Below, piece by piece: positions 34,553 through 45,626 of a DNA stretch of 64,000 nucleotides. Source of the stretch: Massilia sp. H-1. Its GTDB lineage: Bacteria > Pseudomonadota > Gammaproteobacteria > Burkholderiales > Burkholderiaceae_D. The notes under the pieces are model-generated. The model was not told the DNA's origin. It did no database searches and saw nothing but the letters and a program-made list of their open reading frames with translations. Position 1 is the first letter of the stretch; each line of letters opens with the position of its first letter. The stretch lies in NCBI GenBank assembly GCA_024703915.1, contig CP087969.1, positions 1,922,001 through 1,986,000 on the forward strand, read 5' to 3'. A program made the position numbers and the translations under genes.

Positions 34553-35578
34553 TCAGGTTTTGGCGACGACACGGACCAGCTGCCGCTCACCATCTGGCAC
34601 GAATTGAAAACTAACCGGCAGGAAGCGGCTGATCACTTCGGCGTTGGTCACTGCATGCCCGGAAACGACAGCCGTCGTAAAGCTGCCGCCATCTACCAGC
34701 GCCAGCGGCAGCATGAGCTGGTCCGCCAGGTGCTCTCCCACTGCGGCGCCGGACGCTATATAGCGGCGCGCTTCATGCAGCGCTGTTTTGGCCACCGCTT
34801 CCGAGCGCACCGATTTTTCACCAAAGGCGACCACCACTTCCGTGACATGCTCATAGTCGAGCGTGATCAGCAGGGCATTGCCCGGCCCCTGATCGGCAGG
34901 CAGCCCGCGCATCCGTAACTCAGACTCGCCCCAGCCCATACCGGCGCCAATGCAGGCGAGCTCGCGCTGACCCACGTCGCCCGGGACGCTTACCACGATG
35001 GCCTCGGCATAGCCGCCGCGCCGCTCGCCGCGCTCAAGCAGGTCGATCGGTTTGAGGGCGGCGCAAGGCGCCACCGACGCCGTCACGACGCCACCGCCAG
35101 CCGGATAGAACCCAGCGCGCTGCAGCGCCAGCTCCACGCGGGCGCCCATCGCGGCCAGCGGCGGGCAATATGCGCGCTGCAGGAACTCGATCGGCGGCGC
35201 CATCGGATTGTGAGTGCCGCCACTGATGCGCACCGTGGACGGGCCATCGGCGAACAGCAGCGCTTAAGCACCACCGTCTGCAATACCAGCGTGCAGCTGC
35301 TTAGCGCTGTTAATCGCGAACTGGTAATTGCCCGCTTTGATCGCATGCGGCACAAAGGTGAGCGAACGCGATCCCACCTGCGCATCTGTCACGGACGCAC
35401 CGCACACCTCGGCCGCCGCCTGGACTGCCACCAGGTGCTGACGCATCAGGCCCGGCTTGGACCGGTTGGCCCGAATATTTACGATCCGGAACGGCTGTCC
35501 GGTAATCATCGACAAGGTCAGCGCAGTGCGCAGCACTTGTCCGCCACCTTCTCCGGTGGCGCCATCCAATTCAATCAT
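34553..35578 (-). CDS. rtcA: RNA 3'-terminal phosphate cyclase
   Basis: RtcA turns an RNA 3'-phosphate into a 2',3'-cyclic phosphate through a covalent AMP-His intermediate. The protein has about 341 residues: [23 protein letters not shown] at the start, [27 protein letters not shown] in the middle, and [21 protein letters not shown] with the catalytic His near the end. Two adjacent scars (35262, 35298) are both restored by GCCGGC. It follows rtcB by 18 bases, which suggests one operon. Confidence 0.94.
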
Positions 35579-35596
35579 CTTCTGCTTTCTTCTTAT

Positions 35597-36832
35597 TTAT
35601 CCTTTGACGCACACAACCTGCTTGAGCGTATGGACCACTTCCACCAGATCGCTCTGCGCCAGCATGACGGCGTCAATATCCTTGTAGGCCATCGGGATTT
35701 CGTCGATCACGTTTTCATCCTTGCGGCACTCAACGCCCTCGGTCGCCTTGACCTGGTCGGCCAAGGTGAAGCGGCGCTTGGCTTCGGTACGGCTCATGGT
35801 ACGTCCGGCACCGTGGCTACAGCTGTTGAAGCTGTCCTCGTTTCCTTTTCCGCGCACGATGAAGCTTTTGGCGCCCATCGACCCCGGGATAATTCCCAGC
35901 TCATGCGACAAGCGCGCCGATACTGCGCCTTTACGCGTTACCAGTACATCCTTACCGAAGTGGTGCTCTTTCTGCACATAGTTGTGGTGACAGTTCACCG
36001 CTTCCACGTGCGTCTCGAACGGCTTGGTGATCACGGTACGGACCGCGGCGATCAGGTTCTGCATCATCACCTCGCGGTTCATGCGCGAATTTCTGCGCCC
36101 AGCTGACCGCCTCAACGTAGTCGTTGTAATGCTCCGTTCCTTCGGCCAGATAAGCCAGATCCTGGTCCGGAAGGTTAATGAAGTGGCGGCGCATATCCTG
36201 CTTGGCCAGCTCGATGAAATAGGTTCCGATGGCGTTACCCACGCCGCGCGAACCGGAGTGCAACATGAACCACACAAAACCGACTTCATCGAGGCAGACT
36301 TCAACGAAGTGGTTTCCGCTACCCAGCGTTCCCAGGTGACGGTAGTTATTCGTGTTCTTGAGTTTGGGGGTTTTCTGGCAGATGGCGTCGAATTCATCTT
36401 TCAGCGTCGCCCAGGCGGCATCCACCGGTGCTGCGGGGGGTATGCCAGGAACCTTCGTCGCGGCCACGGAAACCGCGTTTTCGGCGACATTCCGTGCGGG
36501 ATGGCGCGTTCGATCGTGGAACGGATCTTGGCCAGGCTGTCCGGCAGGTCGTTGGCGGTCAGGGTGGTTTTGGCCGCCATCATTCCGCAACCGATATCCA
36601 CGCCGACGGCCGCCGGAATAATGGCGCCCAGGGTCGGAATCACGCTACCAATGGTCGATCCTTTACCGAGGTGGACGTCCGGCATGACGGCGATGTGCTT
36701 ATAGATGAACGGCATTTTGGCCGTGTTGGCGAGCTGCTGCTTTGCCGATTCTTCCACCGGCACACCCTTGGTCCACATTTTGACGTGGCGCCCGCCTTCG
36801 ATGTTCATGACGTCGTAGTTTTCGTTTTTCAT
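35597..36832 (-). CDS. rtcB: RNA-splicing ligase RtcB
   Basis: This GTP- and Mn-dependent ligase joins 2',3'-cyclic phosphate or 3'-phosphate RNA to 5'-OH RNA. About 410 residues: PFIYKHIAVMPDVHLGKGSTIGSVIP, GVDIGCGMMAAKT with the metal Cys, GTLGSGNHFVEVC, NCHHNYVQKEHHFGKDV with metal His residues, and SCSHGAGRTMSR with the guanylylated His. Breaks near 36090, 36430 and 36490 are small indels. It starts 39 bases after a strong sigma-54 promoter and is divergent from rtcR. Confidence 0.95.
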
Positions 36833-36870
36833 TTTATTTTCTCTCAAAGTGATGGTCACTCCGCATCTAT

Positions 36871-36886
36871 TGCAAGCGCCGTGCCA
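36871..36886 (-). promoter_or_regulatory. Sigma-54 promoter of rtcBA
   Basis: On the minus strand TGGCACGGCGCTTGCA matches the -24/-12 consensus (TGGCAC, five bases, TTGCA) at every conserved base. It is 39 bases before the rtcB start. RtcR, encoded divergently, is a sigma-54 activator, so the match fits the context. Confidence 0.93.
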
Positions 36887-36975
36887 CCCTCGCCATCGCT
36901 CAGCTAAGCCGCTGATTTTATTCACATTAACGAGATTTCAACGTTTTCTGGACGTCCACGCATCAGCATGCTAAA

Positions 36976-36991
36976 TTATCTTATAAGATAA
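36976..36991. promoter_or_regulatory. Palindromic activator site for RtcR
   Basis: TTATCTTATAAGATAA is a perfect 16-base palindrome, about 90 bases upstream of the sigma-54 promoter and 14 bases before the rtcR start. Its place fits an enhancer for rtcBA that could also allow autoregulation of rtcR. Confidence 0.7.
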
Positions 36992-37005
36992 GAATTTATA
37001 CATAA

Positions 37006-38612
37006 ATGAAAAAGAAACGCATTGTGGTCATCGGCTTCGTCGGCACCCAGCTCGACAAGGCCCAGGGTAGCGGACGCTGGGAAAAGTGGCGCCCGACAGT
37101 TGCCATCACCCAGCATGAAGAACTGGCCGTCGACCGCTTCGAGCTGCTCTACAGCGGCAATTACGAGCACCTGGTGCGCCAGGTCGGCACCGATATCAGG
37201 GCCGTCTCGCCCGAAACGACGGTGGTGCCGCACAAATTGCCCATCACGGACCCGTGGGATCTGGAAGATGTCTACGGCACCCTGTTCGACTTCGCCAAGA
37301 CCTATCCCTTCGATCCCGACCACGAGGATTACTGGATCCACATCACCACCGGTACCCACGTGGTCCAGATCTGCCTGTTCCTGCTGACCGAAGCGCGCTT
37401 CTTCCCCGGCCGCCTGCTGCAAACGTCGCCGCCGCGGCGCCAGGGCGCCAGCGATCCGGGCACCTACACCCTGATCGACCTCGATCTGTCGCGCTACGAC
37501 CAGCTGGCCCAGCGCTTCGCGCGAGCAAGCCGAAGGCGTGGCCTTCCTCAAGTCCGGCATCGCCACCCGCAACAGCCAGTTCAACACCCTGATCGACGAA
37601 ATCGAACGCGTGGCGATCAAATCGAAGGCGCCCATGCTGCTGATGGGGCCCACCGGCGCCAAGCAAGTCCTTCCTGGCGCGCCGCATCTACGAACTGAAA
37701 AAAGCGCGGCACCAGATCGATGGCAAGTTCGTCGAACTCAATTGCGCGACCCTGCATGGCGATGGCGCCGCATCGACCCTGTTCGGCCATATCAAGGGCG
37801 CGTTCACCGGCGCGGCGTCGGACCGCCCCGGCCTCTTGAAGAGTGCGCACAAGGGATTGCTGTTTCTCGATGAGATAGGCGAACTGGGGGCCGATGAACA
37901 AGCCATGCTGCTCAAGGCGATTGAGGAAAAGCGCTTCTTCCCGGTCGGTAGCGACAATGAAGTGCACAGCGAATTCCAGCTGATTGCTTAAGCACCAACC
38001 ACGACTTGTCGGACGACGTGGCGGTAGAGCCGCTTCCACGACGATCTGTACGCGCGCATCAACCTGTGGACCTACGCCCTGCCCGGCCTGGTCGACCGGC
38101 CCGAAGACATCGAGCCGAACCTGACCTATCTGCTCAACCAGTTCAGCGCGGAGAATGGCCAGATGGTCCGCTTCAACAAGGAGGCGCGCGAACGCTACAT
38201 GCGTTTTGCGATGTCGTCCGACGCGCCGTGGACCGGCAACTTCCGCGACTTGTCAGCCTCGGTCACGCGCATGGCCACGCTGGCCGAAGCGCCCGGCATC
38301 ACCGAGGCGATTGTCGACGATGAGACGGCGCGCCTGCAGCCGGCTGTGGCGCCATGCTTAAGCACCCCGCCCCGCCACGATGCGGACGCACTGAGCGACT
38401 TGCTGGGCGCCGACACCGTCGCCGCCCTCGACCTGTTCGACGCCATGCAGCTCGATGCCGTCATCCAGGTCTGCCGCCAGTCGCGCACCCTGTCCGACGC
38501 CGGCTGCAAGCTGTATGGCGTCTCGCGCGACGCCAAGGCCAAGCCGAACGACGCCGACCGGCTCAAAAAATACCTGGCCCGCTTTGGCCTGGCGTGGGAC
38601 CAGCTGATCTGA
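37006..38612 (+). CDS. rtcR: RtcR, CARF-domain sigma-54 activator
   Basis: RtcR turns on rtcBA when RNA damage products are sensed. The N-terminal part (KKRIVVIGFVGTQLDKAQG to about residue 180) is the CARF ligand domain. The AAA+ domain has the Walker A region MGPTGAGKS, the sigma-54 contact motif GAFTGAA, and FLDEIGEL. The C-terminal part ends in a helix-turn-helix (LSDAGCKLYGVSRDAKAKPNDADRLKKYL). About 533 residues. The frame breaks near 37525 and 37668, at scars 37986 and 38356, and at one extra C near 38340. Confidence 0.94.
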
Positions 38613-38616
38613 ACGG

Positions 38617-39742
38617 TCAGTAGCCGTAGGCGTGCAGCAGCTTGTTCATGTCCCCGATCAGCGGGCCATAATCCGGGCCGCCGATCGAGGTATTAATGAG
38701 GATCGCGTAGCTGGTGCCCGACTCCAGCTGGACCAACACCGTGGCGGCGCCGTCGAAGCCGCCCGTGTGCCAGTAGTCCCTGCCGATTGTGCGGATCGGC
38801 TGGCCGTCGGGTATCCGGTAGCGGGCGGCGAAGCTGGCCATCGCGTGCGCGCTGGCGATAGCGCCATGCCTACTGATACCCAGTTTTCGAGGACCGCGAA
38901 TTCATCCTTGGCCAGGCGTGACTGCCCGCCCGAGAACACGCCGGGCGCCATGCGGTCGCTGACATAGTGCGGCTCGCGCACATCGCGGTCGGCCAGGAGA
39001 CTGCGCGCGCCCTTGAATTCCTCCGCGCCGACACCGATCGGCGCGAACACGCCACGCTGGACCTGCGCCACGTAGGCCTCCCCTCCCGCGCGCTCGATCA
39101 CTTCCGCCAGCAGCAAATAGCCGAAGTTCGAGTACACCATGCTGGCGCCGGGCGCCGCGTCGAGCGGACGGGCCATCTGGTGACGGATCAACTCCGCCCG
39201 CGTCGGCGCCCGCGTCAGCGCCAGGTTGCGCACCACCTCGATCTCGCTCCCGTAAGGCTCTCCGGAGCGCCCGCGATCCCAGCCGCCGGTGTGGTTGATC
39301 AGGTGCGCGATGGTGATATCCCGTACGCGGCTGTCGTGGGACGGCGGCAGCATCGGGGCGGGCAGCCAGCACGGGCTGTTGTCGCCACTGCAGAACACAT
39401 GGTCGGTCAGCGCCAGCTTGCCCTCGGCCGCCAGTTGCTGCACGCGCGCGGCGGTCACCGGCTTGACGATGCTGGCCGTGCGAAACAGCGCATCGGCTAG
39501 AGCAGCGGCGTGCTGCGCGCCGCGTCGCGGTAGCCATACCCCTTTTCGTGCACCACTTTGCCGCTGCTGATCACGCTGACCGTCACTGCGCTGGCGCGCA
39601 GATTGGCCATCGCGCCGCTGGCCAGGGCATCGATCGCCTCGCCCACGGTGGACGGCCTGGGCGGCGGCGCGTCGCCGCCGCCACCGCAGGCGCTCAATAT
39701 CGATCCAAGGAACAAGGTAGTCAGGGCGCGGCGAAAATGCAT
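38617..39742 (-). CDS. Serine hydrolase, class C beta-lactamase fold, lipoprotein
   Basis: This is a predicted periplasmic lipoprotein of about 375 residues (MHFRRALTTLFLGSILSAC, then a GGGG stretch). The SxxK motif is SIVK (in FRTASIVKPVTA), the YxN motif is in VYSNFGY, and WHTGGFDG supplies the third motif. It belongs with the AmpC/PBP4*/esterase-like group, whose substrates range from peptidoglycan peptides to esters; resistance should not be assumed. Breaks near 38870 and 39500. Convergent with rtcR, 4 bases apart. A second family member lies at 51355-52549. Confidence 0.83.
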
Positions 39743-39872
39743 GGCTTCTCCGAAAAATGGCCGAACAGGCGGCAGTGCTGGCAGACTAGCGCGGACCGCG
39801 CAAGCTGCCCGCCCGCGGGGTCATGGAGACACCGATTTCAAGGATGAAGCCAGCTTTTCCGGGGATGGCAGC

Positions 39873-41292
39873 TCAACGCAAACTGAGCGTCTGGCGGCGC
39901 CAGGCCGGGTCCTGCCAGCGGCTGAACAGGCGCACCGCGTCCGGCCGGTCGGCCCAGGCATCGATATTGAGCGTCTCCATGCTGAGCAGCTCGAAGCTGC
40001 GCTTGTATTTGCCCTCGACCCGCGCCTCGCGCGCCACCAGCATCTTGTCGGCACCCGGCACCCAGCCTAAGCAAACTCCACATAGCTTAAGCATCGGGAT
40101 CGATGGCAGTGGCACATGGCAGCACGTCCACATTCCATCCGGCGCCGCGCTTCTGGAACACCCACAGCTCGCGCCAGGATGCCATCGGCTGCACCGCCAG
40201 CGCCAGCGCTGCTCATTCGGGCTGGGACGCGCCGATCCGGTCCACACGATGCCGTAGGTGCAGCGCGTGACCAGCGCCGGACCTTTCTGCGCATGCAGCG
40301 AAACGCAGGTTTCGCCCGCCTGCCCCGGTTTGGTCTCGACATGCAGTCCGGCGCCGGGTACGGCGGCCGGTTCGGCCGCCCAGCGCACGGCACCGGCGCG
40401 CAAGCCGCGTCGGCGTAGGCATTGACGTCGTCGTCGGCCAGGTCGATCTTGCTCACGCTGCCCAGTTCATCGAGGGCGCGGTTGGCCGCCGCCTGCAGCT
40501 GCACTCGCCGCGGCGCGCATAAGCGAAGGCCAGCGCCGACCAGACCGTGGCGCGCCGCATGTGGATCCGGTTGCCGATATGGGCTTAAGCAGTTCGCTCA
40601 CGGCCACCTTGTCGAGCACCTCGGCGCGCCACTGGTCGACGGCGAAGCGTTCGGCCGGGCGCTGATCCGGGTCCAGGCATTCGGCGCGGGTCAGACCCAG
40701 CGCGGCCTTGGCCTGCTGCTTCGGGTCCGGACGCATGGCCAGCACGCGGCGGAAAGCGTCGCCGTCGTAGCACAGCTGGATGCGGCCATCGTGCTCGTAC
40801 CCGCGCAGCACCACGCCGTAGTTGGCGACGACTTCCAGGTGCGCCGACACGGCCGGATCGAGCGCCTTGCCCTGTTTGACGGAGGCGCGCCGCGCCAGCC
40901 GCTCGGCCATGCCGCCCAGCGCATCGAAGGGTTCGGCCGTGATCGCGGCGGCTTGCGCCGCCTTCCAGATAGGCCGCCGCGTAGGCGATGCCGAGCGCTT
41001 CGGCGCCGCTGCTGTCCTTGAGAAAGCGCACCACCGACAGCAGCTCGCCCGCATCGGCTTGGCGCCAGCGACACGCGCCGCACCTGGCTGGCGCGGATGT
41101 AGCTTCCCGTTCGCGCCGGTGATCGTACACCTGCAGGTAGTCGCCTTTCTCGCCCCGGATTTCCAGGCTGTCGCCTTGCCACAGCAAGGCTTGCTGCTGG
41201 GCCGAATCGCGCGCGGCGGCGCGCAGCTGGGCGTTATCCTGGGTCACGATTGCCATCGCGGCCAGGGTCACTGCGGCTAAGGTCACTGGCAT
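39873..41292 (-). CDS. Hypothetical protein with N-terminal SH3-like segment
   Basis: The family is not recognised. It has about 470 residues after repair. It begins MPVTLAAVTLAAMAIVTQDN, a possible signal peptide, then LLWQGDSLEIRGEKGDYLQVYDHRRE and YIRASQVRRV, which look like a bacterial SH3 domain. The rest is mainly helical (AERLARRASVKQGKALDPAVSAHLEVVANYGVVL, GYEHDGRIQLCYDGDAFRRVLAM) and ends ARWQDPAWRRQTLSLR-like. Scars at 40065, 40085 and 40584 and several other breaks lower certainty. It starts only 2 bases after the SPFH stop, and AGGAG at the end of that gene is its ribosome binding site. Confidence 0.7.
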
Positions 41293-41294
41293 GA

Positions 41295-42568
41295 TTACTC
41301 CTGCTCCGCCGCGTTGGCGGGCGCTTCAGCGGCTTGGCGCCGCGGCCAGCGTGGCTTGGCGCCTGTTTGCCCGCGCCCAGCAGCGCCGCGCCAATGAAGC
41401 CACCGTCGGTCGGCGCCGGGGCGATGATCACCGAGACCTTGTCCGACAGCTTGTCCGCCATGGTCTTCTGGATCAGCAGCGGATGGCGCGACAGCAGCTT
41501 GCCCTCGCGCTCCATCTGGGTGGTGGCCACCTTGCCGATCAAGTCCTGGCGGTAGGCTTCGGCATCGGCCAGCTTGCGGCGCGAATCGGCTTCATGCTTA
41601 CCGCTTCGATCACGCGCGCCTGGGCCGCGCCTTCCGAGGTGCGGATGCGCGCCACCTTGTCGGCTTCGGCTTCCAGCTGGCGCTGGGCAATCTGCTTTTC
41701 CTTGAACGGGATCACGTGCTTCATGGCTTGTTCCTGGGCGCGGGCGGCAATGACCTGCTCGTTGCTTAATGGCCTCGGCCGCCTTCTCGCGCCGGATCTT
41801 CTCGGCGTCGGCTTCCAGTTCGCTCTGCTTGACCTGCTTTTCCTTGAGTTCGAGGGTGTAGCGCATTTTCTGGGTTTCCAGCTCTTCGGCCAGCAGCTTT
41901 TCCATGCCTGCCTTGTATTCCTGCGGCAAGCTGATCTTGCCGATCGTGACGCCGCGCACCAGAATGCCATCGGCGGCCAGCTTCGGCTTGAGTTCAGCCT
42001 CGATCAGTTGCTGGATCTCGGCCCGCTTGGACGAGAAAATCTCGCGCACCGTGTAGCGGGTGAATACCTTGTAGATCACGCCCTGCACGGCAGGCTCGAC
42101 CACCGTGCCATTGATATCGGGCGGCAAATTCTTGGTGATCGAGGCCAGCCGCGCCGGATCCAGCGCGTAGCGAACCGACAGGTCGACACCCAGCGCCAGC
42201 CCTTCCATCGACTGGAATGGGGCGTCGCCGCTGGCCTCCGGCTTGTAGACCTGGTCGTACAGGGTCAGTTCGCGCAGGCTGTGCACGCCCGGCAAGACCC
42301 ACAGCGCGCCATCGCGCACCGCCGTCACGGAACCGGTCAGCTGGTTGACGCGCACCCCGACATAACCGGGCGCCACGGTGTGCACCGGCGGATGGGAAAA
42401 CAGCAGGTAGCCGCCCCCGCCCACCAGACCGAGCAAGAGGCCGATGCGGCCCAGCTTGCGCACCGGCGTCGCGGCCGCACCACCGCGCAGGGCCGACATC
42501 AGCCTTCCGGCACCGCCCGCCAGGGAGGAACGCACCGCTTGCACCATGATCTTGATCCGCTGGGACAT
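41295..42568 (-). CDS. SPFH/Band 7 (prohibitin-like) membrane protein
   Basis: This membrane-anchored scaffold protein has about 424 residues. One helix (IGLLLGLVGGGGYLLF, near residue 45) is followed by the SPFH domain (VAPGYVGVRVNQLTGSV, EGLALGVDLSVRYALDP, GVIYKVFTRYTVREIFSSKRAEIQQLI) and a long coiled coil (EKLLAEELETQKMRYTLELKEKQVKQSELEADAEKIRREKAAEA). The stop is set at TAA 41295-41297 (ending APANAAEQE), which makes sense with the next gene. Breaks near 41765 and 41597, the latter a scar variant. It likely organises membrane domains or a protease. Confidence 0.85.
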
Positions 42569-42795
42569 CTTGTTCACCTTTTCTTTGCTGGTTTTGGAGT
42601 TCCGCCGCTGCCGTTGCAGGGCCGGTACTGCATGGTGCGCCCGGGCGGCCGGAAGACTCAATGCGCAGGCCGGGCCAGAATCGGCATGCGGCGGAGCAGG
42701 CACGCCTGCCGCGTGAAGAAACGCTCACGCGGGGCGGACTGACTTTTGATCCAAAAACGTGGATACTGCTTGCATCGCATTTAACGGAGCAACAC

Positions 42796-43502
42796 ATGGC
42801 ACGAGTGGCCGTCATCGAGGACGACCTGCCCACCAGCAATCAGCTGAAGGCATGGATCGAGGCCGCCCGGCCCGGCATCACGGTCGACCAGTGGTTCAAC
42901 CGCGACGACGCCGAAAGCGCCATCGCGCGCGAGCGCTACGACCTGGTCGTGCTCGACATCGAGCTGGGGCGCGAGCGGCATGCCGGGGTGGCCATCATCA
43001 ATGCCATCAACAAGAAGTATGCGACCCCGGTGCTGGTGGTGTCGGCCATGCTTAAGCCACCATTTACCGCAGCATCATGAAAGCGCTCGATGCCTGGGAC
43101 TACTTGCAGAAGGCCACCTTCGAGGAAGCCGACTTCATCGACACCTTCCTCGAAATCCTGCGCGCCGTAAAAGAACGGCGGCAGCGCGCATGACGACAAG
43201 CCCAAGGCAGCGGCTAAAGCAATGAACTGGAAATCGATCCTCTGCGTCAGCGCAACCCGACCTGGCGCGGCCAGCGCATCAACCTGCCGCTGACGGCGCA
43301 GCGCATCCTGGCGGCCCTGTTCGCCCGGCGCGGCGAAGTGGTGTCGTACGACGAGCTGTTCGACGTCGTCAAGAGCGGGCGCAACCGCGACAATATCCGC
43401 AAGCACGTCAGCACCATCCGCGACGCTTTCCGCGAAATCGACCCGGCCTTCGAAGGCATCGAGAACGTGCCGATGCGTGGCTTTCGCTGGGTTGCGCGCT
43501 GA
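42796..43502 (+). CDS. Response regulator with winged-helix output domain
   Basis: This protein has about 233 residues. The receiver (MARVAVIEDDLPTSNQLKAWIE, phospho-Asp in LVVLDIELG, Lys in WDYLQKATF) is followed by a linker rich in Lys and Ala and a winged-helix domain (TAQRILAALFARRGEVVSYDELFDVVKSGRNRDNIRKHVSTI, ending MRGFRWVAR). A scar at 43050 breaks SAMPATIYRS, and an indel near 43190 would falsely end the gene after the receiver. ACGGAGC precedes the start. Divergent from the SPFH gene. Confidence 0.85.
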
Positions 43503-43504
43503 GC

Positions 43505-45554
43505 ATGCGGCTGCTGCGCATTGTTCCCTACCGCTTGCGGATACTGCTGCGGGCGGCATTCCTGTTCCTGGCCCTGGCCACGGTCGGGCTGGCGGTGTCG
43601 GTGCTGCAGCAGGAAAAGCAGCTCAGCTACAACAATTACCAGGCCAGCTTTCACAAGACCGCGCAGCAGATATCGGCCACCCTGCGCCACCCGGCAGGCC
43701 AGCTGGCCTTGCTCAATCCGCCGCGCGGCGCAACCCCGGAAACCGGCTTGCGCCCGGTCCTGCTGCCGTTCGCCTCGCTCGACTTCGACGACCAGAACAA
43801 GGTGCAGCAAGCGGTGGCGCTGTCCGGCTGCATGGTGCAGTACGGAACAAACGGCAACCTGTGCGCGGGCGTGGGCAGCAACCCCTGGGCTTGGCAGGCT
43901 TTATTTATGTGGCTTAGCAGCTTTGACAGTGCGGCCCTGGTGGCGCACCAGCGCGGCGACGAGATACTGGATCAGTCGCACCGGGTGTTGGTGTCGGTCG
44001 CACTGCGCGGCCAGCGTTATGATTGGATCGCCCCGTTCGAAGAAAGTGCAGTATGGCGACGGCATGCGCGGCCGCCTGACCGGATTCAAGGCTAGCGTGA
44101 CGGGCTTTCGCAAGATGAATCCGGTCAAGGATTTCCGCGGCTGGATCTGGCAGGAAGCCCAGTGCAACGACGGCGCTGCTTACCCCGGCTGCATGCACAA
44201 TGCCTTCTTTTCCCTGCGCCTGCCGGTCGGCGTGCTGCGCGACGCCTTGTTCGACGGCACGCGCCCGGTCTGGCCACCCACCGATCTCGACCAGATCGCT
44301 GCGCGTGCGCGTGCTGGCGCCTGGCGACGGCCCGCCCCTGCTCGACAGCGACACCGGCAGTTCGGCCCGGCCATTCGCCCTGACCGATCTGAAAGCCGCG
44401 CTGCTGCCGGGCGAGACGCTGCGCCTGCGCAAACTGGGCACGGGCGCACGCACGCTGGTCGAGCTGACCGGCGCCGCGCCCGACGAAGCGCCGTCCTGGC
44501 GCCTGCTGACCAGCCTGATCCGCCGATTGCCGGTCGACGCTTACGATGCGCCGCTGGACACAGCGGAAACGATCGCCATTCCCAGCGGACGCTACGAGAT
44601 GGCCTTGCACGGCGACGTGCGCAGCGTCAGCAAGTCGCTCAGCGTGGTGGCGAGCCTACTGTCGTGGTTCGTCGGCGCCATGCTGCTGGCCCTGCTCCTG
44701 GCCTGGCTGGTGATCGAGATCGGCGTGATCCGCCGGATCCGGGTCTTGATCAAGCGTGCCGACTCGGTGGCCAAGACGGTCAAGGGCACCGGCGCCGCCG
44801 ACGAATTCAATGTGTCCGACTTGCGCGGCGAGGACGAACTGGGCGTGCTGGCCACCTGCCTGCACGACCTCTTGCGCCGCGTGCGCGAAGATGTGGAACG
44901 GGAAACCATTCGCGCCGAACAGGAGCGCGACATGTGGCACGCGGTCGGCCACGAGATCATGTCGCCGCTGCAATCGCTGATGGCCTTGCATGCGAATGGC
45001 GACGGCCAGAGCGAGCGCTACCTGGCGCGCATGCAGCAAGCCATTCGCGTGCTGTACGGCAGCGCCTCGCCCAGCGAGGCATTCCAGGCCAGCGTGGTGC
45101 AGGTGGGCGAACTGGATTTGTCGGCCTTCCTCGACCATGTGGCCGCCAACGCGCCTTGCGCCAAGGCATTGCCGACGTGCGCTTCCTGGGCGCCGCCGCG
45201 CCGGTGCTGGCCCGCGCCGATGAATATTGCCTCGAGGATGTGGTCACCCACGTGCTGCGCAACGCCGCGCGCTACCGGGTCGAGGGCAGTCCGATCACGC
45301 TCACGCTGGACGCGACCGAGACCGGCGCGGCCATCACCATTTTCAACCAGGGCCCCAACATCGATCCGGAACTGATCGGGCGCGTGTTCGAATATGGCGT
45401 CTCCGACCAGCCCGATTCCGGCGCGGAAGGAAACCGGGGGCAAGGTCTGTTCGTGGCCAAGATCTACATGGCAAAAATGGGCGGGACCATCAGCGTGGTC
45501 AATGAGCGCGACGGCGTGCGCTTCATCCTCAGCCTGCAGCGCGTGCAGGGATAA
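43505..45554 (+). CDS. Membrane sensor histidine kinase
   Basis: This kinase of about 683 residues starts two bases after the response regulator stop. First helix ILLRAAFLFLALATVGLAVSV, then an unusually large periplasmic region of roughly 340 residues that I do not recognise (WAWQALFMWLSSFDS, WIWQEAQCNDGAAYPGCMH), second helix WFVGAMLLALLLAWLVIEIGVI, a HAMP-like linker, the H-box MWHAVGHEIMSPLQSLM, the N-box THVLRNAARYR, and NRGQGLFVAKIYMAKMGG for ATP. Breaks near 44045, 44300 and 45155. Its partner is the preceding regulator. Confidence 0.85.
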
Positions 45555-45626
45555 TCCTGCAGGTGCGCCAAGCTTGGCGCCCGGGTGTACCATATTGAGT
45601 GTCGATCAATTGGTATGAGGTAAGGT

